In this document: positions 31,349-39,578 of the stretch, piece after piece | Layout: the number at the start of each line of letters is the position of its first letter | Position numbering within the stretch: position 1 is the stretch's first letter | DNA from: Gemmatimonadota bacterium | GTDB taxonomy: Bacteria; Gemmatimonadota; Gemmatimonadetes; Gemmatimonadales; GWC2-71-9 | Assembly (NCBI GenBank): GCA_003222195.1 | Contig: QHVB01000024.1 | Location: forward strand, 124,001 to 188,000 | Reading direction: 5' to 3' | Length of the DNA stretch: 64,000 nucleotides | Notes under the pieces: model-generated | Seen by the model: only the letters and a program-made list of their open reading frames with translations | What the model was told of the DNA's origin: nothing | The model's database searches: none | Made by a program: the position numbers and the translations under genes

Positions 31349-34333
31349 ATGCACCGTTCGCATTACCCCATGTGCGCGCTCCTGGCACTGACCTGGACCG
31401 CAGCACTCGCCGCTCAGCAACCCACCGGTACCATTCGCGGACGCATCACCGACAACACCACACAGCAACCGATCGCAGGCGTGACCATCACCGTGGGCAA
31501 CCGCAGCGCACAGACCCACGACGATGGCCGCTTCACGATCAGTGGTGTCCCCGCCGGGAGTGATCTGCTCCGGGCCAGAATGATCGGCTACGCACAGATC
31601 AACCAGCCGGTCATGGTTGGCAGCGGTGAGACCGTCGCGGTCGACCTGGCGCTGACGGCGCAGGCAATCGGATTGTCGGAAGTCGTGGTGACCGGCTACG
31701 GCCAGCAGCGCGCCGGCAACATCACGGGCGCGGTGACCGCCGTGGGCGACTCCCAGTTCAACACCGGTCGAGTCATCAGCCCCCAAATGCTCATTCAGAG
31801 CAAGGTGGCGGGCGTGCAGGTCGTCGACAACAACGATCCTGGCGGTGGCCTCTCCATCCGAATTCGTGGTGCTACGTCGGTGAATGCCAGCAGCGAGCCG
31901 CTGTACGTCGTCGACGGCGTGCCGCTCGGCAACGGCGCCGGCGGCGGGCTCTCCGCCGGACGCGACCCGCTGAACTACCTCAATCCGAACGACATCGAAA
32001 GCATCACGGTACTGCGCGACGCGTCGGCCGCCGCGATCTACGGGTCGAACGCGGCAAACGGCGTCGTGCTCATCACGACCAAGAGCGGCGGCACGCGTCA
32101 AAAGCCGCAGTTCGAGTACAACAGCAGCGCCTCGGCGTCATCCGTCACCCGGCTGCCCGCGATGATGAACGCGGCGCAGTTTGCCACCGCGCTGAACACG
32201 TATGCGCCGGCGCGTGACACGCTGCTGCTCGGCGCCAGCACTGATTGGTTCGGCCTCATCGACCGCACCGCATATGGCCAGGAGCACAACTTCGCGGTGA
32301 CCAACTCCACGAGCGATATGAGCTACCGCCTGTCGCTGGGGTATCTCAATCAGGACGGGATCATCCGCGCAAGCTCGACGAAGCGCGTGTCACTCGGGCT
32401 CAACTACTCGCAGCAGCTCTTCAATGATCGCCTCAACGTGCATACCAGCGTGCGCGGCTCGCGCGCGGTCGACCAGTTCACCCCAGGCGACGTCTTGGGC
32501 AACGCGGCGGCGATGGCACCGACCCAGCCGGTCCTCGACTCGTCGAGCACGACCGGCTACTGGGACTGGAAGACCTCGAACGCCGCGCCGAGTAATCCCG
32601 TGGCGAGTCTGACCTGGGCGCGCGACCATGGCACGACGTGGCGCAGCGTCGGCAACGTGCAGGCGGTTTATCGCGCGCCCTTCATCGAAGGGCTGACGGC
32701 CAACGTGAATCTGGGATATGACCTGGCGCGGGCCGACCGCACGACGTTCTATCCGAACAACCTCGCGGCCCAGGTGCGGCAGGGGCAGGGGTTGCTGTTC
32801 CTCGCCAACAACAGCCAGACGAACGAGGTGCTCGAGAGCTTTCTGGGCTACTCGCCGTCCCGTAGCTATGGACCGGGACGGCTCGACGTGGTCGGCGGTT
32901 ACTCCTACACGCAATCCCACGCGGAGTACCCGTCGCTCAGGGAGACGAGCCTCACAACGAACGTGCTTGGTGACAACGGGATTCCCGTGGCCGGCAACGT
33001 TCAGAACCGCCGCGACATCGTGGACTACAAGCTCATCTCGTTCTTCGGCCGGCTGAACTACAACATCAACGACCGCTACCTGGCGGCGTTCAGCGTGCGT
33101 CGGGATGGCTCGTCCCGGTTTGGACCGGGCAACCAGTGGGGCACGTTCCCCTCGGCGGCGGTCGCGTGGCGGATTTCCCAGGAATCGTTCCTGCAGGGCG
33201 TCGGCGGGTTGTCCGATTTGAAGCTGCGCGCATCCTGGGCCAAAACAGGCAATCAGGCCTTCCAGGATTATCTGCAGTATCCGACCTACACGTTCAGCGA
33301 TGGGCAGACGCAGGTGCAGTTCGGCAACGTATACACCACCACGATCCGTCCCAGCGCCGTCGACCCGAACATCCATTGGGAAAAGACGACCGCCTACAAC
33401 GTGGGGGCGGACTTCGGCTTCAGCAATCAACGCTTCAACGGCACGATCGACTGGTACACCAAAAGCACCAACGACCTGATCTTCTACATCCCCATTCCGG
33501 CAGGCACAAACCTCGGCAACTACGTCACCACGAACATCGGCAGCATGCGGAACCGGGGAGTCGAGTTCAGCCTGAACGCCGACGTGCTCAGGCACAGCGC
33601 GGCCGGACTGAGCTGGACCGCCTCGCTGACCGCAGCCCGCAATACCAACGAGCTGCTCGCCATCAACCCGAACAAGAGCGTCTCGAAGATCCTGACCGGG
33701 GGCATCTCAGGCGGCGTGGGAAACAACGTCGAGGTGCTCGAGCCGGGTATCCCGGTGAACTCGTTCTTCGTGTACCAGCAGCGCTATGACGCGAGCGGTA
33801 AGCCGATTTACGACGTCACCACGCCGACGAACATGTATGTCGACCAGAACGGCGACGGCATCATCAACGATTCCGACCGGCGCCCGTTCCACGATCCATC
33901 GCCGAAATGGATCCTGGGTCACTCGTCGTACTTCAACTACAAGCGCTTCGACGTCAGCCTGACGCTGCGGGCATACCTCGGCAACTGGGTCTATAACAAC
34001 GTGGCGTCCGCCAACGGCGCCTATCAGAACCTGACGGGCTCGGGAATGCCGAGTAACCTGCACACGTCGGTGCTCAAGACCGGCTTCGTCGTGCCCCAGT
34101 ACTACTCCGACTATTTCGTGGAGGACGCTTCGTTCCTCCGCATGGACAACATCACGCTCGGCTACGCCGGCACGTACCGGGGGCAGCAGTTCCGTCTCTT
34201 CGGCACGATCCAGAACGCATTTACACTCACCGGCTACACGGGCGTGGACCCGACGTCGGGCCTGAACGGCATCGACAACAACATCTATCCTCGCGCCCGG
34301 ACGATCAGCACCGGGCTCGACATCCGGTTTTAG
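31349..34333 (+). CDS. SusC/RagA-type TonB-linked outer membrane transporter
   Basis: A 994-residue receptor: signal peptide (ends LAAQ), carboxypeptidase-regulatory-like domain (GTIRGRITDNTTQQPIAGVT), plug (VVVTGYGQQRAGNITGAVTA, IRGATSVNASSEPLYVVDGV, YGSNAANGVVLITTKSGG) and a large barrel ending ISTGLDIRF. GAGAGG precedes ATG 31349. A TTGACA at 31273-31278 could be a -35, without a convincing -10. SusD follows after 13 bases, then an alpha-amylase overlaps the SusD stop, so alpha-glucan fragments are the likely cargo. It is a second system, clearly diverged from the SusC at 9091. Confidence 0.95.
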   Translation: MHRSHYPMCALLALTWTAALAAQQPTGTIRGRITDNTTQQPIAGVTITVGNRSAQTHDDGRFTISGVPAGSDLLRARMIGYAQINQPVMVGSGETVAVDLALTAQAIGLSEVVVTGYGQQRAGNITGAVTAVGDSQFNTGRVISPQMLIQSKVAGVQVVDNNDPGGGLSIRIRGATSVNASSEPLYVVDGVPLGNGAGGGLSAGRDPLNYLNPNDIESITVLRDASAAAIYGSNAANGVVLITTKSGGTRQKPQFEYNSSASASSVTRLPAMMNAAQFATALNTYAPARDTLLLGASTDWFGLIDRTAYGQEHNFAVTNSTSDMSYRLSLGYLNQDGIIRASSTKRVSLGLNYSQQLFNDRLNVHTSVRGSRAVDQFTPGDVLGNAAAMAPTQPVLDSSSTTGYWDWKTSNAAPSNPVASLTWARDHGTTWRSVGNVQAVYRAPFIEGLTANVNLGYDLARADRTTFYPNNLAAQVRQGQGLLFLANNSQTNEVLESFLGYSPSRSYGPGRLDVVGGYSYTQSHAEYPSLRETSLTTNVLGDNGIPVAGNVQNRRDIVDYKLISFFGRLNYNINDRYLAAFSVRRDGSSRFGPGNQWGTFPSAAVAWRISQESFLQGVGGLSDLKLRASWAKTGNQAFQDYLQYPTYTFSDGQTQVQFGNVYTTTIRPSAVDPNIHWEKTTAYNVGADFGFSNQRFNGTIDWYTKSTNDLIFYIPIPAGTNLGNYVTTNIGSMRNRGVEFSLNADVLRHSAAGLSWTASLTAARNTNELLAINPNKSVSKILTGGISGGVGNNVEVLEPGIPVNSFFVYQQRYDASGKPIYDVTTPTNMYVDQNGDGIINDSDRRPFHDPSPKWILGHSSYFNYKRFDVSLTLRAYLGNWVYNNVASANGAYQNLTGSGMPSNLHTSVLKTGFVVPQYYSDYFVEDASFLRMDNITLGYAGTYRGQQFRLFGTIQNAFTLTGYTGVDPTSGLNGIDNNIYPRARTISTGLDIRF

Positions 34334-34346
34334 GGGGGACGGAACC

Positions 34347-35918
34347 ATGAATCGCACGGTCAAGACATTCAGCGTTACCGCCGCCCTCCTGTGCTTCGCG
34401 GCAATGGGTTGCACGGACCCGACGGTAGCACCGAAGAGCAGTGTCAGCAGTGCCAACGTGTTCAACGATCCCAATTCGTATCGGGCGTTCCTCGCGAAGA
34501 TCTACGGTGGCCTCATCGTCACCGGCCAGCGTGGGCCCGACGGCAACCCGGACATCGCGGGCATCGACGAAGGGTTCGGCGAGTACCTGCGGTTGTACTG
34601 GTACTTGCAAGAGATGCCGACGGACGAGGCCGTGATCGGGTGGAACGATCCCGGTCTCCCCGACCTCAATACCGGACTCTGGGGCGCGGACAATAGCATG
34701 GTGAACGCGATGTACTACCGCGTCTTCTATCAGGTCATGCTCGCCAACGAGTTCCTGCGCCAAAGCACCGACGCCAAGCTCGACTCGCGCGGTCAGTTCG
34801 ACCCGACGCTTCGGACCAACGTGCATTTCTATCGTGCCGAGGCGCGGTTTCTCCGGGCCTTGAGCTACTGGCACGGCATCGACCTGTTCGGAAACATCCC
34901 GCTCGTGACGGAAGACGACCCGCTCGGCGCCACGCCCCCGAAGCAGGCGACGCGGGCCGACATCTACGCCTACGCCGTGAGCGAGCTCAACGACATCATC
35001 GGCAAGCTGCCGCCGAAGGGCCCGTCCACGTACGGCCGGGCGATCCCCGAAGCAGCACACATGCTGCTGGCCAAGCTGTATTTGAACGCCGGCGTCTACA
35101 CGGGGACACCGAATTACGCCGGCGCGCTGACCGAGGCACAAGCGGTCATCAACGCCGGATACACACTCCCGGCGAGCTTCCGGAGCAACTTCACGGCTGA
35201 CAACAACAACTCGCCCGAGCTCGTCTTCGTCGCGGCTCAGGACGGCCGGAGCACGCAGACCTGGGGCGGCATGACATTTCTGATCCACGCGGGCTGTGGC
35301 GGGAGCATGTCGGCCGCGAACTACGGCATCGACTACTGTTGGGGCGGCTACCGCATGAAGCAGCAGACCTACCGCCGGTTTGCCGCGGGCGACACCCGGG
35401 CCGCCTTCTTCTACACGGCGGGTCAAACCGATTCCGTCAGCGACCGCGGGGACTTCACCAAGGGGATCGCCGCACCCAAGTTCACGAACCTGAAGGCGAA
35501 CGGCGACACCGCACAGGCCAAGGGGATGGTCGACACCGACTTCCCAATCTTCCGGGTCGCTGACGCCTATCTCATCTACGCGGAAGCGAACATCCGGGGT
35601 GGTGGTGGCACCGCCGCGAACGCGCTGACGTATCTCAACGCCGTCCGGCAGCGCGCGTACGGAAACGCGACCGCGAACTTCGCCGCGCTGCCCCCGGTCG
35701 ACACGATCCTCGCCGAGCGCGGCCGCGAGTTACTGTTTGAAGCGTCGCGCCGCACCGACTTGATCCGCTTCGCCGTATTCACCGGCGGCACGTACGTTTG
35801 GGCCTGGAAGGGCGGCACGCCGGGCGGGTCGCCGCTGCCCTCGTTCCGTGACTTGTATCCGCTGCCGGCGAACGAGCTGATCGCCAATCCGAACCTGAAG
35901 CAGAACCCAGGCTATTGA
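34347..35918 (+). CDS. SusD/RagB-type glycan-binding lipoprotein
   Basis: A 523-residue lipoprotein (signal peptide with AAMGC lipobox). SusD landmarks are SSANVFNDPNSYRAFLAKIY near residue 35, EARFLRALSYWHGIDLFGNI near 168, MLLAKLYLNAGVYTG, and near the end IFRVADAYLIYAEANIRGGG with LAERGRELLFEASRRTDLIRF. It would sit on the outer surface as the lid of the SusC channel. ATG 34347 is 13 bases after the susC stop. Its stop TGA overlaps the TTG of the alpha-amylase gene (TTGA), linking binding, import and hydrolysis in one transcript. Confidence 0.93.
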   Translation: MNRTVKTFSVTAALLCFAAMGCTDPTVAPKSSVSSANVFNDPNSYRAFLAKIYGGLIVTGQRGPDGNPDIAGIDEGFGEYLRLYWYLQEMPTDEAVIGWNDPGLPDLNTGLWGADNSMVNAMYYRVFYQVMLANEFLRQSTDAKLDSRGQFDPTLRTNVHFYRAEARFLRALSYWHGIDLFGNIPLVTEDDPLGATPPKQATRADIYAYAVSELNDIIGKLPPKGPSTYGRAIPEAAHMLLAKLYLNAGVYTGTPNYAGALTEAQAVINAGYTLPASFRSNFTADNNNSPELVFVAAQDGRSTQTWGGMTFLIHAGCGGSMSAANYGIDYCWGGYRMKQQTYRRFAAGDTRAAFFYTAGQTDSVSDRGDFTKGIAAPKFTNLKANGDTAQAKGMVDTDFPIFRVADAYLIYAEANIRGGGGTAANALTYLNAVRQRAYGNATANFAALPPVDTILAERGRELLFEASRRTDLIRFAVFTGGTYVWAWKGGTPGGSPLPSFRDLYPLPANELIANPNLKQNPGY

Positions 35919-37453
35919 AGTCTGGATCCTCCGCCGCCGCCGCGATGCTGCTGCTGCTCGCGGCGGCGGGCTGTTCCCGGGAGCTGGCTGGACCGGCCCC
36001 GCAGCGGCCCGTGCTCGCGCCGGCCTACCGTCCGACTGGGCACATGGCCGCCGGCGACGTATTCGTCCACCTCTTCGAATGGCGGTGGACCGACATCGCG
36101 GCCGAGTGTGAAAACGTGCTCGGCCCGGCGGGCTTCACGGCCGTGCAGATCTCGCCTCCCGAGGAACACAGCATCGAACCGACGTACCCCTGGAGCGAAC
36201 GCTATCAGCCGGTGAGTTATAGCATCGCCCACAGCCGCTCCGGGACCGGCGCCGAATTCGGGGATATGGTGAATCGGTGCAAAGCCGTGGGCGTCGGGAT
36301 CATCGCGGACGCGGTGATCAACCACATGACGAATTACCCCAGTCCCGGACTCGGCAGCAACGGCACGGCCTACTCCAAGTACAACTATCCCGGGCTCTAC
36401 ACGGCCAGTGATTTTCACACGCCCTGCGCGGTGAACAACTATCAAAGCGCGGCCAACGTGCAGGATTGCGAGCTGCTGGGCTTACCCGACTTGAACACCG
36501 GGCTCGCGTCGGTACGCCAGAAGATCGCCGACTATTTGCTCACGCTCGCCCGTCTCGGTGTGGCCGGATTTCGCATCGACGCCGCCAAGCACATTCAGCA
36601 AGTCGAGCTCGATGATATTCTGGGACGCGTCAACCGCGCGCTGGCCGCCGAGGGCGGACCGTTGCCCTACGTTTTTCTCGAAGTTATCGGCGGCGCCGGT
36701 GAGGCCTTATCACCGCGCGACTACTTCGGCGAAGGCTACAGCTCCGGCGGCGGCGCCGACATCACCGAGTTCACGTTCACCGGCGTCGGCAACAAGTTTC
36801 AGAACCTGAATGGCGAGCACATCTCGCAGCTCAATCCCAATGGCACACCCGGCAACCAGTTCTCCGAGACGGCGTGGGGAATCATGCCTTCGGACAAGGC
36901 CGTGGTCTTTCTCGAGAATCACGACACCCAGCACCTGTGCGGCTTGAGCTACCGCGACGGCAATGTCTTCCGGCTCGCGAACGTCTGGATGCTGGCCCAG
37001 CCGTACGGTTATCCATCGGTCCTGTCGAGCTACGCATTCGATTGTCCCGACGGCAATGCGGTCGGCCCGCCATCGGACGCGAACGGCTGGACGATGGCCG
37101 TCACCTGTGCGTCGAGCCTGGAAACGGCCGCCAGGGGTCAGTGGGTGTGCGAGCACCGCGACCCCTCCATCCTGCGCATGGTGAGCTTCCGGCACGTCGT
37201 CGCCGGCACGAGCATCAACCACTGGTGGGATAACGGCGCGAACGCCATCGCATTCTCGCGCGGTGACAAGGGTTTTGTCGCGATCAATGACGAGACAACC
37301 AGTTTGGACACCACGATCAGCACCGGGATGGCCGCGGGGACGTACCTGGATTTGATTTCCGGAAATCCCGTGCAGCTCGACCCGGCCGGCTCCGTGCACC
37401 TCACCCTTGCCCCGAGATCTGCCCTTGCAATCGATACTGCGACTCGCCAGTAA
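35915..37453 (+). CDS. Alpha-amylase (GH13), lipoprotein
   Basis: A 512-residue GH13 enzyme. TTG 35915 overlaps the SusD stop and gives a lipoprotein signal peptide (AMLLLLAAAGC), suggesting surface or periplasmic anchoring. The four GH13 regions are present: DAVINH, GFRIDAAKH (Asp nucleophile), FLEVIG (acid/base Glu) and FLENHDTQ. The opening DVFVHLFEWRWTDIAAECEN and QISPPEEH are typical of the animal/Streptomyces-type amylases. It should cleave starch to oligosaccharides for the adjacent SusCD pair. The 3' end overlaps the acylase-like gene by 29 to 47 bases depending on that gene's start. Confidence 0.94.
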   Translation: MKSGSSAAAAMLLLLAAAGCSRELAGPAPQRPVLAPAYRPTGHMAAGDVFVHLFEWRWTDIAAECENVLGPAGFTAVQISPPEEHSIEPTYPWSERYQPVSYSIAHSRSGTGAEFGDMVNRCKAVGVGIIADAVINHMTNYPSPGLGSNGTAYSKYNYPGLYTASDFHTPCAVNNYQSAANVQDCELLGLPDLNTGLASVRQKIADYLLTLARLGVAGFRIDAAKHIQQVELDDILGRVNRALAAEGGPLPYVFLEVIGGAGEALSPRDYFGEGYSSGGGADITEFTFTGVGNKFQNLNGEHISQLNPNGTPGNQFSETAWGIMPSDKAVVFLENHDTQHLCGLSYRDGNVFRLANVWMLAQPYGYPSVLSSYAFDCPDGNAVGPPSDANGWTMAVTCASSLETAARGQWVCEHRDPSILRMVSFRHVVAGTSINHWWDNGANAIAFSRGDKGFVAINDETTSLDTTISTGMAAGTYLDLISGNPVQLDPAGSVHLTLAPRSALAIDTATRQ

Positions 37454-39578
37454 CACCGCTCTCACGATTTGCATTCTGACGTTGCCGGCCGCGGCCCAAC
37501 GCCGTCGCTCGGACGTGATCCGTTGGGAACGCCACGCGCAGAACGTCACGATCATTCGCGACGATTGGGGGATCGCGCACGTGTACAGCAAGACGGACGC
37601 CGATGCCGTCTTCGGCATGGAGTACGCCCAGGCCGAGGATGACTTCAATCGCATCGAGACGAACTACCTGAACTCGTTGGGCCGATTGGCCGAGGCCGAA
37701 GGCGCCGGGGCGATCTTCCAGGACTTGCGCCAAAGACTGTTCATCGATCCTGAGTCGCTGCGGGCCGAGTACCGCACGAGCCCGCCGTGGCTGAAGCGGC
37801 TGATGGACGCGTTTGCCGACGGCCTGAACTACTTCCTCTACAAGCATCCCGCAGTCAAACCCCGCGTCATCACGCACTTCGAGCCGTGGATGGCCTTGTC
37901 GTTTACCGAGGGGAGCATCGGGGGCGACATCGAGCGCATCAACCTGCGCGACCTCGCGGCGCTCTACGGTGACTCGGCCGCCGCGGCGCGCACCAGCGGC
38001 GATGCGGACGAATGGGAGATCGATCCGTCGGGCTCGAACGGCATCGCCATCGCGCCGCGGCTGACTGCGGATAATCACGCGCTGCTCTGGATCAATCCGC
38101 ACACGTCCTTCTATTTCCGCTCGGAGCTGCAGATGGTGAGCGACGAGGGATTGAATGCCTACGGCGCCGTGACCTGGGGGCAGTTTTTCATCTATCAGGG
38201 ATTCAATGCCACCGCCGGTTGGATGCACACCTCGAGCGGTGTGGACAACATCGATGAATTTCTCGAGAGTCCGCCGCTGCGCACCCGAACGATTACGATT
38301 CCTTTTCAGACCGACAGCGGGATGTCACGGAAGACGTTCACCGTCTCCTACTCCCAGCACGGACCGGTCGTCCGCAAGGAAGGCGATCGTCTGGTGAGCA
38401 TCAGCCTGATGAGCAACCACGTCAGCGCGCTCATGCAGTCGTACACGCGCACCAAAGCACACGATCTGACGGGCTTTCGCCAGATCCTGGAGCTGCACAC
38501 CAACTCGTCCAACAACACCGTGTTTGCCGATGCGGCGGGGAACATCGCGTACTTCCACTCCAACTACATCCCGCGCCGTGACACCTCGTTCGACTGGACG
38601 AAGCCGGTCGACGGCAGCAATCCAGCGGCCGCTTACCGTGGTGTGTTGTCATTCGACGAGACCCCGAACGTCGTGAATCCATCGAGCGGCTGGGTCTACA
38701 ATTCGAACAACTGGCCATGGTCGGCGGCGGGAGCGGGATCGAGTCCCAAGCGCGAGGAGTATCCGCGCTATGTCGAGACCGGCACCGAGGAGTCGCCGCG
38801 CGGCTACCACGCGCTGCGCCTGCTCACCGGCAAAACCGGCTGGACGATGAGCTCCCTGACGGCGGCCGCGTTCGACAGTTATCTCCCCGCGTTCGAGCGC
38901 CTGATCCCGCCGCTCCTCGCAGCGTACGATCAGGCGCCGGCGACGGACACCCTCAAGGCGAAGCTCGCCGAGCCGATCGCCGCGCTCCGGGGGTGGGATT
39001 ATCGCTGGGGCGCGGAATCGGTGCCGACGTCGCTGGCGGTCTTCTGGGGCGAGCGCGTGGCGCGACGGATCGGTCGCGACGCCCGCACGGCCGGAATCTC
39101 TGTCATGCAGTACGTCGCGACGTCGCTGGCAAGCGGGGCGGATCTCCTCGAGCCCCTCGCCGCGGCCGTGGATGCGCTCACCGGTGATTTCGGAACCTGG
39201 AAAACGCCGTGGGGCGAGATCAATCGCTTCCAGCGGATCAACGACGACATCGCGCCGCATTTCGACGACGCCGCTCCGAGCATTCCGGTGCCGTTCACCG
39301 CAGGCGTGTGGGGCTCGCTCGCGGCGTTCGGCGCCCGCGCCTATCCCAATACCAAGAAGTGGTACGGCACGAGCGGCAACAGCTTCGTCGCGGTCGTCGA
39401 GTTCGGCGACAGCGTGCGCGCGCAGGCCGTCACGGCGGGCGGCGAAAGCGGCGACCAGCGCTCGCCGCATTTCAACGACGAGGCCGAGCGCTACGGCTCC
39501 GGCCGGCTGCGGGACGTCTATTTCTACCGCTCACACCTCGCCGGCCACACGGAGCGCCGATACCACCCCGGTTCGTGA
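37407..39578 (+). CDS. Penicillin-acylase-family Ntn hydrolase
   Basis: A protein of about 720 residues with a signal peptide (LTLPAAAQ). Features of the acylase family: IIRDDWGIAHVYSKTDADAVFGMEYAQAEDDF near residue 50, an inter-domain region with GDADEWEIDPSGSNGIAIAP near 200 where Ser of GSN would be the N-terminal nucleophile after self-cleavage, then LLWINPHTSF and the large beta subunit. Relatives cleave penicillins, cephalosporins or acyl-homoserine lactones; the substrate here is unknown. Its place between an amylase and a GH5-like glycanase in a glucan operon is unusual. TTG 37407 and TTG 37425 are both possible starts; the second gives the more standard signal peptide. The stop overlaps the next ATG (TGATG). 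Confidence 0.88.
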   Translation: MPRDLPLQSILRLASNTALTICILTLPAAAQRRRSDVIRWERHAQNVTIIRDDWGIAHVYSKTDADAVFGMEYAQAEDDFNRIETNYLNSLGRLAEAEGAGAIFQDLRQRLFIDPESLRAEYRTSPPWLKRLMDAFADGLNYFLYKHPAVKPRVITHFEPWMALSFTEGSIGGDIERINLRDLAALYGDSAAAARTSGDADEWEIDPSGSNGIAIAPRLTADNHALLWINPHTSFYFRSELQMVSDEGLNAYGAVTWGQFFIYQGFNATAGWMHTSSGVDNIDEFLESPPLRTRTITIPFQTDSGMSRKTFTVSYSQHGPVVRKEGDRLVSISLMSNHVSALMQSYTRTKAHDLTGFRQILELHTNSSNNTVFADAAGNIAYFHSNYIPRRDTSFDWTKPVDGSNPAAAYRGVLSFDETPNVVNPSSGWVYNSNNWPWSAAGAGSSPKREEYPRYVETGTEESPRGYHALRLLTGKTGWTMSSLTAAAFDSYLPAFERLIPPLLAAYDQAPATDTLKAKLAEPIAALRGWDYRWGAESVPTSLAVFWGERVARRIGRDARTAGISVMQYVATSLASGADLLEPLAAAVDALTGDFGTWKTPWGEINRFQRINDDIAPHFDDAAPSIPVPFTAGVWGSLAAFGARAYPNTKKWYGTSGNSFVAVVEFGDSVRAQAVTAGGESGDQRSPHFNDEAERYGSGRLRDVYFYRSHLAGHTERRYHPGS

